A program made the translations under genes and the position numbers. The notes under the pieces are model-generated. The model saw only the letters and a list, made by a program, of their open reading frames with translations. It was not told where the DNA came from and did not search any database. Of a stretch of 64,000 nt of DNA, positions 35,182 through 44,547 are shown in pieces. Source of the DNA: Butyrivibrio sp. LB2008 (GTDB lineage Bacteria > Bacillota > Clostridia > Lachnospirales > Lachnospiraceae); contig NZ_KK211306.1 in NCBI RefSeq assembly GCF_000621565.1, positions 273,886 through 337,885 of the forward strand, in the 5' to 3' direction. How positions within the stretch are numbered: the first letter of the stretch is position 1; every line of letters begins with the position of its first letter.

Positions 35182-35631
35182 TTACTTTTTGAGCCCTTTG
35201 ACTTCGAAAGTCTTGCTCTTCTCATCTCCGAACACAACGCCTGCGGACTCCGCCGCCATCTCGTCGTATGTAACAGAAACAACCACTTCATCCCCGTTTG
35301 AAAGATCTTTATTCTTGTCTATGCTTACCGAAATGGATGAAACAGCATTTATATATTTGGTGAGTTCCGTAAGATCTCCGAATTCATCAAGAGCTTCTAT
35401 CTTCTCTTTTCCTCCGACCATCTCTGTTTCCATTCCGTCATAATCCACATTCACAAATGCCGTTCCTTCTCCGTTCTTGCCGTCGAAGTCAACCGTCACA
35501 TAATCAAGAATATTTGTGATCCCGTCGGTTGTATCTATCTGTGTTTTTTTATCCGCACCGCAACCGGTCAATGCGATAACTATGCTCATTCCTACCGCCG
35601 CAAGTGCTGTAACTCTATTTCCTCTAAACAC
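35182..35631 (-). CDS. Small lipoprotein of unknown function (149 aa)
   Basis: A 149-residue exported lipoprotein with lipobox ALTGC (Cys24). The mature part is acidic and probably two beta-rich repeats ('VTVDFDGKNGEGTAFVNVDY', 'EVVVSVTYDEMAAESAG'). It starts with GTG, supported by GGGAGGGG 7 bp upstream. It lies 78 bp before the sugar-binding protein gene and may be co-transcribed with it. No named family is recognised. Confidence 0.78.
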   Translation of the reverse strand: MFRGNRVTALAAVGMSIVIALTGCGADKKTQIDTTDGITNILDYVTVDFDGKNGEGTAFVNVDYDGMETEMVGGKEKIEALDEFGDLTELTKYINAVSSISVSIDKNKDLSNGDEVVVSVTYDEMAAESAGVVFGDEKSKTFEVKGLKK

Positions 35632-35685
35632 CGATTATCCCCTCCCGAAAGATTTTTATTCATTACTTTTTTAAACAAATAAAAA

Positions 35686-35731
35686 AGCTTTGCAACTCGA
35701 AAATGAAATAATATTTCCTGTTTACAAAGCT
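35686..35731 (-). terminator. Weak terminator-like stem after the ECF-like gene
   Basis: On the minus strand AGCTTTG (35725-35731) can pair with CAAAGCT (35686-35692) followed by TTTTTTATTTG. The loop is about 32 nt, so it is weak. It would separate the regulator operon from the small lipoprotein and importer genes. Confidence 0.4.
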
Positions 35732-35776
35732 ATTCTATCAATTTAATTTTTATTTCATTAGCACAATTTAGAAAAT

Positions 35777-36385
35777 CTAACTATCACTTTTTTGAAAAAG
35801 TGCCAAATCCCGCTTAAATGCTTGCTTTAGCACAAAATATACAACAAATACATATACGAATCCAATACACGCTGTAGCAAATTGTGTAACAGAAAACATC
35901 ATCTGAAACGTCTTCATTTTGCCTCTGAGCGGACTGCCCTCAGGAATAAACGTGGGTAATAGCCACATCGAAATTGTAACTCCCATGAATACGCTTTTTG
36001 CCAAAGCACAAAAAACTGCTCTTACCACATAAGTAACCTTGATCTCGCTTGATTTTGACTTCACAAACGGCTTCTTGAAAAAAACTTGCACTGAAACAGC
36101 AAGCACTATATTTCCCAGCATTATGAATACGATTACAGCCGGAACAGCCGTCATAACGGGACTTGCAGCGATTATATAAGCCGTCACCGGAGTTATAATG
36201 CTCAAAATAATCCCACATGGTAAATTGACCATCAGCACTGCCAGTAATATGCACAGATTCACAATAGGTCCTGTTATAAGCACGTGAATGTTCTTAAACA
36301 CCTGGCTCACGATACAGATTGCCAAAAGAACCGCTGTTATCGTAATCTGTTTTGTTCCGAACTTACTACTTTCGTCTCTCCTCAT
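35777..36385 (-). CDS. ECF transporter S component-like membrane protein
   Basis: A 202-residue membrane protein with five to six helices and a basic N-terminus (MRRDESSKFGTKQITITAVL). The segment 'GPIVNLCILLAVLMVNLPCGIILSIITPVTAYI' matches the organisation of ECF-type substrate-capture (S) components for vitamins or metabolites. The start at 36385 follows GAGGAGAAG; the longer frame overlaps yesN. It lies 16 bp after yesN and is probably co-transcribed. No energising ECF module is in the window. Confidence 0.72.
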   Translation of the reverse strand: MRRDESSKFGTKQITITAVLLAICIVSQVFKNIHVLITGPIVNLCILLAVLMVNLPCGIILSIITPVTAYIIAASPVMTAVPAVIVFIMLGNIVLAVSVQVFFKKPFVKSKSSEIKVTYVVRAVFCALAKSVFMGVTISMWLLPTFIPEGSPLRGKMKTFQMMFSVTQFATACIGFVYVFVVYFVLKQAFKRDLALFQKSDS

Positions 36386-36401
36386 ACGTATCTTCTCCTC
36401 A

Positions 36402-37991
36402 CTATTCAATATGATTTTTTCTGTATTCACTGGGGCTTATTCCCTCGAGCCTTCTAAATACCCTGCTAAAATAGTTATAATCATCATATCCGACTTCAAA
36501 CGAGATTGCTTCAAGCTTATTCTTCTCATCCTCCATCAGCTTTTTTGCCCTGTCCATACGGCATCTCGTAATATAAGTCGTAATGGTCTCATTGTATTTC
36601 TGCGAAAACTTGCGCGAGAGATAACTGGGTTCCACAAAAAACTGTTCCGCAAGGCCCGACAGTGACAGGTGCTCCATATAATGATTTTCAATATAATCCC
36701 TTACATTCTCAACCTGACTGCTTATAGAAGTATTCTCACCTGCAGACTCTCCCTCCGCTATGCAAAGTGCAAGTTCCATATTGCTGATGATTATGTCCTT
36801 ATTAAGAGATCTAAGCCCGTAATTTATCGCATCCTGCACTTCTTCATAAGCGAGATTGTCACTGTTTTTGTCAAAATCTGCTATAGTATTGAGCGCTCCC
36901 GTAGTAAACTGCGTAACTTCAAAAAGACTCCACTTCTGGCTTGAGCATTTCTTTAATCCCGCAGTGTCCATTATTATCGTCTTAGCTCGCTCAATGTCTC
37001 CTTTGCCCAGGCTTTCGACAAGGAGCGATTCTATTCGATTTGTATACCTGTCATTAAACGCAGACACTTTCCTGCTTCCCGTACATACAACAGTGCTGTG
37101 CACACGTCCGAACGGCCTGGTCACGAGGTTTGCGATCATTTCCCTGTAAACCGACGCAATGTCATCAAGAGATGTTGCTTTATCATGTATCACGATAGTT
37201 ATCGGTCCCTGCTGTTCTATCGGAAAAGCTTCCAGGATTCTGTCCGCAATAAAATGAAGTCTCGTCGGTGTCGCATTAAGCTCTATCACGAATTCATTTA
37301 CCTTATCGGTATAGTTAAAAACGATCGTCCTTTCATTTCCAACGATCTCACGCAGCTTTTCTTTTAAACTGTAGGACATCCTCAGTACATCTTTGTCATA
37401 GCTCTGCTTAAGGATCTCAACATCATGAAACTTCACAAGTATCGTTGACATCTCGGAAAAGACCTTTGTGCTTGGCACATGGAATTCTTTTCCCGGTCTG
37501 AAAAGCTTGCCGTTAAGAAGCGATGAAAATTCATCATCCTCAAGAAAAGAAGAAACATAATTCTCCCGTAGGCGACTGTCCTCTTTTACCGCTTTCTCCG
37601 CTTCTCTTTCTTCAAGCGTCTTAAGTGCCTTTCTAAGCGAGTCAACAAGTTGTTCCCTGCTCACAGGCTTAAGGAGATAGTCGATACCGCCTGACATAAA
37701 TACGCCTTTTACCTTTTTAAAATCGTCATATCCACTGACAGCAAGCGTTATAATGTCGGGATATTCATCTTTTATCCTGTTAAGAAGCTCAAGACCGCTC
37801 AAAAACGGCATGTTGATATCTGTGATCAAAATATCCGGCTTCTCTTTCGGTATCCTCTCAAGCACTTCTTCCCCATCGCATGCAGGCTCAAGAAATTCAA
37901 TGGAATAATCTTCCCACGGTAACATACATCTTATATTCTCACGGCTCCAAAGCTCATCGTCCGCCGCCAATACCCTATATTTTGCCTTCAC
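36402..37991 (-). CDS. YesN-type response regulator with AraC helix-turn-helix
   Basis: A 529-residue response regulator. The receiver domain (about 5-120) has the phospho-acceptor Asp in 'PDILITDINMPFLSGLELL' and the Lys in 'YLLKPVSREQL'. A long central region follows, then a C-terminal AraC/XylS DNA-binding domain (about 430-529, 'LSGLAEQFFVEPSYLSRKFSQ', 'FEVGYDDYNYFSRVFRR'). It pairs with the sensor kinase gene 47 bp upstream. Such pairs usually control neighbouring carbohydrate uptake and degradation genes, here most likely the sugar ABC importer. Confidence 0.93.
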   Translation of the reverse strand: MKAKYRVLAADDELWSRENIRCMLPWEDYSIEFLEPACDGEEVLERIPKEKPDILITDINMPFLSGLELLNRIKDEYPDIITLAVSGYDDFKKVKGVFMSGGIDYLLKPVSREQLVDSLRKALKTLEEREAEKAVKEDSRLRENYVSSFLEDDEFSSLLNGKLFRPGKEFHVPSTKVFSEMSTILVKFHDVEILKQSYDKDVLRMSYSLKEKLREIVGNERTIVFNYTDKVNEFVIELNATPTRLHFIADRILEAFPIEQQGPITIVIHDKATSLDDIASVYREMIANLVTRPFGRVHSTVVCTGSRKVSAFNDRYTNRIESLLVESLGKGDIERAKTIIMDTAGLKKCSSQKWSLFEVTQFTTGALNTIADFDKNSDNLAYEEVQDAINYGLRSLNKDIIISNMELALCIAEGESAGENTSISSQVENVRDYIENHYMEHLSLSGLAEQFFVEPSYLSRKFSQKYNETITTYITRCRMDRAKKLMEDEKNKLEAISFEVGYDDYNYFSRVFRRLEGISPSEYRKNHIE

Positions 37992-38038
37992 TCATTCCCT
38001 CCTGCTACATAATACACAATCTCTGAAATACTCTTTCT

Positions 38039-39841
38039 TCATTCATTCTCAATATCCACAAGTTTCACAATAGGCAAAATTATAATTGCCCTCGTTCCCG
38101 TATCATGATCACTCTCATAATGTATACCGTATGTATTTCCGTAAACATTCTTTATACGGGCATTTACATTCATTATACCTATGGACCGCCCCATCTCAAT
38201 ACGGCTGATATCCGCCTTTTCAAGCTGTTCATTCATTTCATCGGCATCCATCCCCGCGCCGTTATCTTCTATCGTGATAAAAAGCCTTCCGTCATTATGC
38301 TTTGCCGTTATGATAAGCTCTTTGTCTTTTCTCCTGGTCATCCTAAGACCGTGCTGCAACGCATTCTCAACAATCGGCTGCAGCGTTATTCTCGGAATGC
38401 TGTCCTGCAATGTATCCGAATCAATATGATAAGTGTATTTCACGGAATTTCCGTTTCGAACATCCATAACATACAGATAATTGCGAACGTGCGCCATCTC
38501 CTGCTGCAATGTCGACTGTGTATCGGAAATATCAAGACTGTACCTGAATATAGCCGACAGTGACTGACAGATTCCACTTACAAGCATACAATCCTGCGAT
38601 GCCGCTATCCCGCTCATCGTATCAAGCGTATTATAAAGGAAGTGCGGATTGATCTGCGCCTGAAGCACTTTGTACTGCGTGCGCTCCATAAGCACTTTGG
38701 CCTCATACTCTTCCTCGACCATCTTCTGGATCCGGTCAAGCATCTCGTTGAACTCTTCGCCCATGACCTTGAGCTCGTCGCTCCATCCGTCTGTCTTAAC
38801 TCTCAGCTCCTTATCACCGTTTTTGATCTTGATCATCGTACTGCTCAGCGCTTCCACCGGCCTGTATATAAATCCCGAAATAAACGTTCCAAGGAAAAGC
38901 ATAAGCAATATTATAATTCCCGCTATCACCAAAAGAGTCCGCACAAGCGCACTCTGCGTCTCAAGAAGCAGTGACTGCGGCGTCAACATAACGATATGAA
39001 GGTTATACTTCCTCAAAGCTATGCTGTTTAGATAAAACGAGCCGTACTCGTCTTCAAATTCGGGGAATTTACTGTAAGTGGTCGCAATCTTTTGTGTGAG
39101 ATCGGAAAAAATCCTGCTTTCTTCCTTAGTGATATTGCCAACCTGCGCAATAGCCAGATCCCCCATCGGTTGCAGCCACACATACACATCTCTTGAAGAA
39201 ATATATTTGCTCATAAGATCGGAAATATTCAGTGCATTGAAATCGCAGACAAGATAGCCATACTGCACACGCTTATCATCATATGTGTGAAGTTTAAGAC
39301 AAAACCGCAGAATATCACTGTTCGCAACTTCATTATGATACCCCGAGATCATGACCGCATAGTCATCAGATTCCAGATATCTTCGAAGATGCGATTCGTT
39401 TACATACTGCTCCTCATTGTAAAGATCGTACGGATAAGCATACGGTTGCTTTCTCCAAGAGCTTATAAGATTATCATCATTATTGTAAATGTACATGGCA
39501 AGAAGCTGGTCGGCAGAATCAAAGCGCGCCTCAGAAAGGTGCCACGCCGTCCAGTAATAATTCAGAAGCTCTCCTTGTGCAGAATGCTCCCTTCCCATGG
39601 CTGAGATCATTTCAGTTTCTGTATAGATGGTCTGCATCTTAACAATCAGTCCGTGAATATACGAATTGAGCTCGTTTTCTATTCGCTGAAGCGTCTCATC
39701 GTTATTCAAAAGACTCTCTCGTCTGATCTGCTGTCTGGATGTCACTTCAAATGCAACCGTCTGCGCGATGACTGCAAAAAGTGTGCATCCTATGACCATA
39801 CCGAGAATTGCACGACGCATTGTCCATTTGATCTTTCTCAT
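38039..39841 (-). CDS. YesM-type sensor histidine kinase
   Basis: A 600-residue membrane sensor. Two transmembrane helices (about 10-30 and 305-330) enclose an extracytoplasmic sensing domain. A HAMP domain (about 330-380) leads to the His_kinase domain with the phosphorylated histidine in 'QINPHFLYNTLDTM' near residue 400, and an ATPase domain with N-box 'IVENALQHGL' and 'DNGAGM'. It phosphorylates the YesN regulator that follows. A small hairpin at 39849-39866 precedes its GGACGGGG ribosome binding site. Confidence 0.94.
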   Translation of the reverse strand: MRKIKWTMRRAILGMVIGCTLFAVIAQTVAFEVTSRQQIRRESLLNNDETLQRIENELNSYIHGLIVKMQTIYTETEMISAMGREHSAQGELLNYYWTAWHLSEARFDSADQLLAMYIYNNDDNLISSWRKQPYAYPYDLYNEEQYVNESHLRRYLESDDYAVMISGYHNEVANSDILRFCLKLHTYDDKRVQYGYLVCDFNALNISDLMSKYISSRDVYVWLQPMGDLAIAQVGNITKEESRIFSDLTQKIATTYSKFPEFEDEYGSFYLNSIALRKYNLHIVMLTPQSLLLETQSALVRTLLVIAGIIILLMLFLGTFISGFIYRPVEALSSTMIKIKNGDKELRVKTDGWSDELKVMGEEFNEMLDRIQKMVEEEYEAKVLMERTQYKVLQAQINPHFLYNTLDTMSGIAASQDCMLVSGICQSLSAIFRYSLDISDTQSTLQQEMAHVRNYLYVMDVRNGNSVKYTYHIDSDTLQDSIPRITLQPIVENALQHGLRMTRRKDKELIITAKHNDGRLFITIEDNGAGMDADEMNEQLEKADISRIEMGRSIGIMNVNARIKNVYGNTYGIHYESDHDTGTRAIIILPIVKLVDIENE

Positions 39842-39898
39842 ACCCCGTCCTTATTCCCCAATAAGGATAAAATACCCTATAATTTCTTGCTTAAACTA

Positions 39899-39930
39899 AT
39901 GCTCCGAACAGTAAAACATGTTCGGAGCAT
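39899..39930. terminator. Perfect 12-bp hairpin after the TPR-GGDEF gene
   Basis: ATGCTCCGAACA (39899-39910) pairs perfectly with TGTTCGGAGCAT (39919-39930) around an 8-nt loop. It lies 32 bp after the diguanylate cyclase stop. The U-tract is poor, so it may be a terminator of modest strength or an RNA-stability element. Confidence 0.6.
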
Positions 39931-39961
39931 ATGCCCTACACTAATACCATAAAAGAAATAA

Positions 39962-41596
39962 TCAACTGTATTTTGCTTCATCAAGCGATTCCTGCGAAAT
40001 AAGTGCCTTGTGCAGCATTACTATTTCGCCCTTCCTGTGCTCTTTTACCTCATAAAGAGCATTATCCGCAGCATACATGTAATCCCATAATTTGTTTGTA
40101 GACACAGGAACAGAATTGCATATTCCCTGTGAAATGGTCACAAGCTTCCCCTTCTCAGATGAAGGAGCTTCAAGATTGTGATCTTTTATCCCCTGTCTGA
40201 TGTTCGAAGCATACCCCATAACTTCTTCATCAGTCATATCTTCATATATTATAACAAATTCGTCTCCACCGTATCTGAACGGATGGATTCTGTTGTTACC
40301 CTTGCAGTTTTCAACAATTACCTCTGCAATAGTCTTAAGACAGATATCTCCGGCCTGATGTCCAAATGTATCATTGTACTGCTTGAAATTATCCACATCG
40401 AGAATTTCGACCGCAAGTGACTTCTGATTCTTATAAGCTTCATCAAAAGCCTTATCCGCATATTCATTAAGACCGTATCTGTTTCCAAGTCCCGTAAGCG
40501 AGTCAGTCTCCGCCTTCTTAAGAAGAGCCATATTCTCACGTTCCATATCACTTAACTTGGTTCTTATATCAGTAAAGAACTTATAGTTCGCAATACCCTC
40601 TTTTTCCTGAATCATGGAGAACTTGTAAAACTCTTCATAAGCCTTATTCTTCTTCTCATCATCATTAAGAAGGGTATATAATTCACATTTGATCTTTGCA
40701 TACTGCTTTCTCAAATATGCAATGTTGATGTCATTTATGGTTCTCTCAACATTCTTAACTATATCCGCAACTTCATCAACCCTGCCTATCTTCATAAGAA
40801 AACGACAAGCTCCGTAAATATCATCAATGTTATCCACAGAGAAAAATTCAGTCTGGATTGTCTTTAAGAGCATATCCGAATATTTCTCATATTCTTCCAT
40901 GTTTCCGAGGACGTAATTTCCTCTCATCCTGACATCAAGAACCAGGATATCATGAAAGTACTCACTCTTAACTCTGGGATCTGCCTCAAGTCTCTTAATG
41001 GCAAGAAGACAATTCTTTACAGAGGCAAGCTTATCCAAAAGCAGATAACATTCCGCTTCATTACAATAACATAAAAGAATATTCAGATAATACAGACTAT
41101 CTTCTTTATCTCTTCTGATATGCTTATAACCCGACTGTATATATGAAAGCGCAGTCTTGATCTCACCAACCGTATAATAGATAAGTCCGATATTACACTC
41201 AATAAATCCGACAGCGGTATTCTTATCCTGTTCATTGCAATCCCTGATTCCCGTCATAAAGAAATCCAATGCAAGTTCGACATTACCATGATTAAGAGCA
41301 TCTATTCCCAAGAGATTGTAACATCTTATTATGTGCTCTTTGTCCCCACACATCTGTAAATACTCAATTGCTTTCAAAAGATTCTCATTGAACTTGCTAT
41401 ACTCCGTGCTGATCTTATAATAAGCATCCGCAAGATAGTAATACGCATATCCAAGAAGATTAATATCATCAACCTCCTTGGCCTTTGTCAGCAACTTATC
41501 ACAAACCGCAACCAAATCCTCGGACATATTCGTCCTAGCGGTCATCACTTCCAGATTTAATGTTTGAACTTCACTATCATAGTTTTGAATATTCAT
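39962..41596 (-). CDS. TPR-GGDEF diguanylate cyclase
   Basis: A 544-residue cytoplasmic protein. The first 340 residues are helical TPR-like repeats ('LLGYAYYYLADAYYKISTEY', 'AVGFIECNIGLIYYTVGEIKTALSY'). A GGDEF domain occupies about 360-520, with the intact active-site motif GGDEF in 'FRYGGDEFVIIYEDM' near residue 445. It should make cyclic di-GMP; the TPR part may sense a partner protein or peptide. I start at MNIQNYDSE (41596), after GGCAGG. It follows the helicase gene across a long regulatory gap. Confidence 0.9.
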   Translation of the reverse strand: MNIQNYDSEVQTLNLEVMTARTNMSEDLVAVCDKLLTKAKEVDDINLLGYAYYYLADAYYKISTEYSKFNENLLKAIEYLQMCGDKEHIIRCYNLLGIDALNHGNVELALDFFMTGIRDCNEQDKNTAVGFIECNIGLIYYTVGEIKTALSYIQSGYKHIRRDKEDSLYYLNILLCYCNEAECYLLLDKLASVKNCLLAIKRLEADPRVKSEYFHDILVLDVRMRGNYVLGNMEEYEKYSDMLLKTIQTEFFSVDNIDDIYGACRFLMKIGRVDEVADIVKNVERTINDINIAYLRKQYAKIKCELYTLLNDDEKKNKAYEEFYKFSMIQEKEGIANYKFFTDIRTKLSDMERENMALLKKAETDSLTGLGNRYGLNEYADKAFDEAYKNQKSLAVEILDVDNFKQYNDTFGHQAGDICLKTIAEVIVENCKGNNRIHPFRYGGDEFVIIYEDMTDEEVMGYASNIRQGIKDHNLEAPSSEKGKLVTISQGICNSVPVSTNKLWDYMYAADNALYEVKEHRKGEIVMLHKALISQESLDEAKYS

Positions 41597-42070
41597 GAAC
41601 CTGCCCTGCCGAAACAATAGGTCAAACCTATTAAATGAAAACAGCATAATAACGCTATTTTGAATTTTTCTTAATTTTACATCATACTTTTCAGTACCGC
41701 AAGAAAAATGAATGCACCTGACACAAGTGACAGGTAAAAAATATAGTTTACATATACCTTTTGACCTATTCGGTCATAAGAATACTTTTACACTTTTTTA
41801 CGCTCGGATTTGTCATTCCATTTAACCCCCACCGTTTAGCGGTTTCTGATAATTCATTTTTGATTAATCCCCCATTTCCACAGAGTTATCCACATGACAT
41901 TAACGTCATTTGATTATGACTTTTGTATGATTTTTCGGGCATTATACGAAATTGTATGTAATACTCACACAATTCAGTATAATGTCAGGTTTACATAAAT
42001 CATTATTTTATAAGTTTATGTAACCTAAGTGCTTCACTTTTTACCACCTTAACGTCAGAATCACCACTTT
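41597..42070 (-). promoter_or_regulatory. 474-bp regulatory region upstream of the TPR-GGDEF gene
   Basis: Non-coding and AT-rich. A proximal minus-strand promoter has -35 TTGCGG (41697-41702), 17-bp spacing and -10 TAAAAT (41674-41679). A distal consensus -10 TATAAT lies at 41941-41946. Between them are DnaA-box-like sequences (ATTTCCACA at 41874-41882 and the perfect TTATCCACA at 41886-41894), ATGAC-N6-GTCAT (41894-41909), TGACC-N5-GGTCA (41762-41776) and ACCTG-N10-CAGGT (41716-41735). An inverted repeat at 41987-41999/42015-42026 (TTTATGTAACCT arms) lies nearest the helicase stop. No riboswitch is recognised. Confidence 0.5.
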
Positions 42071-44536
42071 TTAATCGCTAAATCGGCTCCAGAACTGAGA
42101 TAATACATTTCTGACCGAAGTAGTCAAAACAGTCTCCGTTTTTATCCACTCTCTTGGAAAAAGCGCTCTATATCCGGCTTGCGTGAATCTGTCATCGAGA
42201 AGAGCCACTACTCCCTTATCTTCCTCGGTTCTTATAACTCTTCCGGCTGCCTGAAGAACTTTGTTCATTCCGGGATATCTATACGCATAATCAAATCCGT
42301 CAACGCCGCGTTCCTCGAAATAGTTCCGCAGTATCTCACGTTCATTGCACACAAGCGGTATTCCCGTTCCGACAACTATAACCCCTATAAGGCTGTCATT
42401 CTTAAGATCTATCCCCTCACTGAATATTCCGCCCATGACACAAAAGCCGAGAATATTCCTGTCTTCCTCGACTTCTATGTCCATGTGGATAAATTCCGAT
42501 AAATCCACATTGTTTCCTTCCGAGAATCTGTCAAGAAACGACTCTCTGGCTTCCTCAGTCATAAAGCTCTTTTGCACAAGAAGTTCCGTCGTTGCCGGAT
42601 TACAGAATTCTCTTTCATAAATGTCATAAACTTCGTCCAAAAAGCTGTGAGACGGAAAGAATATGAGATAATTGCCCCCTCTCGCCTCAATAATATTGTG
42701 GATATATGAAGCGATATTGTAATACTGCTCACTGCTTCGCTTCGAGTACCTGCTTGTCACATCCCTTCCTATGAAGATTCCAAGCCTGCCGGGATCAAAT
42801 ACAGATCTGGCGTATATTTCAAAATCCTCATCCGTTCCGCCCAGGAGCTTCTTGTAATACTGAATAGGCAACAGTGTCGCGGAAAAAAGAATCGACGAGC
42901 GCCCTCTTCCCATGCATTCAGCAAGATTTACAGACGGATCAACACATGACAATCTCAGAATAAAGCTGCCATCCTCCGAAAATTCACTGTAGATGACATA
43001 GTGATCGTCGACCTTGTCATATATAGTAAGGAATCTTGAAATATCGAAATAGAACAGTAAAAGTTCTTCTCTGCAAGGCCCTGTCATATGCTCTTCAAGA
43101 TACTCGGAAAGTATCCCCGAAAGCCTGTTTAACGCATTTATAAACTTATCTATGCCGTCGACCACGGTACATCCGTCGCAATTTCTTTTAAGCTCCAAAA
43201 GCTCTTTGTTACACTTATCAAGATGCCCTGCAATCCTTGGATGAAACTCTTTTATCGTGCTCTTTAGCTCCAAAAAGCTCTCTTTTCTGAGAGCCGCGCT
43301 GTACATATCCCTCCCTCTGTCCAAGAGATTGTGCGTCTCATCAATCAGGAATACATAATCAGACTTAACACCGTCTGCAAAGAATCTTCTGAGATAGACA
43401 AACGGATCGAAGACATAGTTGTAGTCGCATATAACCCCATCCGCCCACAGACTCATGTCAAGTGACATCTCAAACGGGCAGACCTTGTGCTTTTCCGCAT
43501 ACTTTACTATTTTTTCCCTGTCAAAAGAATCCTCATTTGTCAAAAGATCGTATATTGCATCATTTATCCTGTCATAATGCCCGTTAGCATACGGACAAGC
43601 CTCGGGATTACACTCTCTTTTATCTTCATCCAAAAAGCAGATCTTATCCCGTGCCGTTATAGTCACAGTCTTAAACTTAAGAGCCTGCGTTTTTCTCAAG
43701 GTATTGTAGGCATCTTCAGCAACGGTTCTTGTTATCGTCTTTGCCGTAAGATAAAAGATTTTGGAAGTTTTCCCCTCTCCCATTGCCTTAACAGTGGGAA
43801 ATACCGTCGTAATTGTCTTACCTGTTCCCGTAGGGGCCTCCAAAAAGAGCTTTTTCCCATGTATAATAGTCCTGTAAACGCCCGCAGCAAGGTCCTTTTG
43901 CCCCTCTCTGTATGGAAAAGGAAACTGCACGGCTTTTATGGACTTTGTTCTGATCTCATCCCATTCATATTCAAAATCAGACCATTTCAAATAATTTTTA
44001 ATAAGTTTTTCAAACCAGGCTGTTATTTCTTCAGATGAGTACTTGAAATCAAAATACTTCATTTCTTCGGTATCCATATTGCAGTAACTCATTCTGACTT
44101 TGATTCCGGGACAGTTCTTTTGCCCCAGATAGATCGCGGCGTAACACTTCGCCTGCGCCAGATGGACTTCAACCGGCTCTTTCATCTTCTTGAGGTCTCT
44201 GTAGGTTCCCTTTATCTCATCGATAAGAGGAAGCTCTTTGCCACTCTCAAAAAGCGATTCCTGAGCGTCATATGAAGTCGCGTTAAAAAATTTATCCAGA
44301 ATACCGTCCGCGCGTCCCTCGATCACAAGATCGTACCTGCCTGTATTATATGTAAACTTAAGCGGCACCTCAGCGTGATAGTCAGGTCCCATGCTCTTTT
44401 GGATCATTCGGTGTATCCTGCTGCCTTCCTGCATCGCATCCGCGCTTACCTGATGTATTCTGTTGTCTATACTTCCGCTTCTTAGTACAAATTCGACCAG
44501 TCTGCGGACTGAAATCTCAATTGAATAGTTTTCCAT
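42071..44536 (-). CDS. DinG/XPD-type helicase with N-terminal nuclease domain
   Basis: An 821-residue protein. Residues about 30-185 look like a PD-(D/E)XK nuclease of the Cas4/AddB kind (Asp in 'GRADGIL', ExK in 'IDEIKG', and 'QAKCYAAIY'). The superfamily 2 helicase follows, with Walker A 'LEAPTGTGKTITTV', an iron-sulfur domain with four cysteines ('CFLDEDKRECNPEACPYA', 'KVCPFE'), the DETH box and motif VI 'QAAGRVIRTEEDKG'. Predicted roles are 5'-3' unwinding and repair. The start at 44536 follows GGGGAG, which lies in a hairpin. Confidence 0.87.
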   Translation of the reverse strand: MENYSIEISVRRLVEFVLRSGSIDNRIHQVSADAMQEGSRIHRMIQKSMGPDYHAEVPLKFTYNTGRYDLVIEGRADGILDKFFNATSYDAQESLFESGKELPLIDEIKGTYRDLKKMKEPVEVHLAQAKCYAAIYLGQKNCPGIKVRMSYCNMDTEEMKYFDFKYSSEEITAWFEKLIKNYLKWSDFEYEWDEIRTKSIKAVQFPFPYREGQKDLAAGVYRTIIHGKKLFLEAPTGTGKTITTVFPTVKAMGEGKTSKIFYLTAKTITRTVAEDAYNTLRKTQALKFKTVTITARDKICFLDEDKRECNPEACPYANGHYDRINDAIYDLLTNEDSFDREKIVKYAEKHKVCPFEMSLDMSLWADGVICDYNYVFDPFVYLRRFFADGVKSDYVFLIDETHNLLDRGRDMYSAALRKESFLELKSTIKEFHPRIAGHLDKCNKELLELKRNCDGCTVVDGIDKFINALNRLSGILSEYLEEHMTGPCREELLLFYFDISRFLTIYDKVDDHYVIYSEFSEDGSFILRLSCVDPSVNLAECMGRGRSSILFSATLLPIQYYKKLLGGTDEDFEIYARSVFDPGRLGIFIGRDVTSRYSKRSSEQYYNIASYIHNIIEARGGNYLIFFPSHSFLDEVYDIYEREFCNPATTELLVQKSFMTEEARESFLDRFSEGNNVDLSEFIHMDIEVEEDRNILGFCVMGGIFSEGIDLKNDSLIGVIVVGTGIPLVCNEREILRNYFEERGVDGFDYAYRYPGMNKVLQAAGRVIRTEEDKGVVALLDDRFTQAGYRALFPREWIKTETVLTTSVRNVLSQFWSRFSD

Positions 44537-44547
44537 ATATAGTAAAA

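Noticed and set aside
41874-41894. Chromosomal replication origin
   Set aside because: Only two DnaA-box-like sites are seen and no dnaA, dnaN, recF or gyrase genes are nearby, so an origin is not supported.
41597-41940. c-di-GMP riboswitch in the leader of the TPR-GGDEF gene
   Set aside because: The leader could be long enough, but I do not see the conserved GEMM segments; only small inverted repeats are present.
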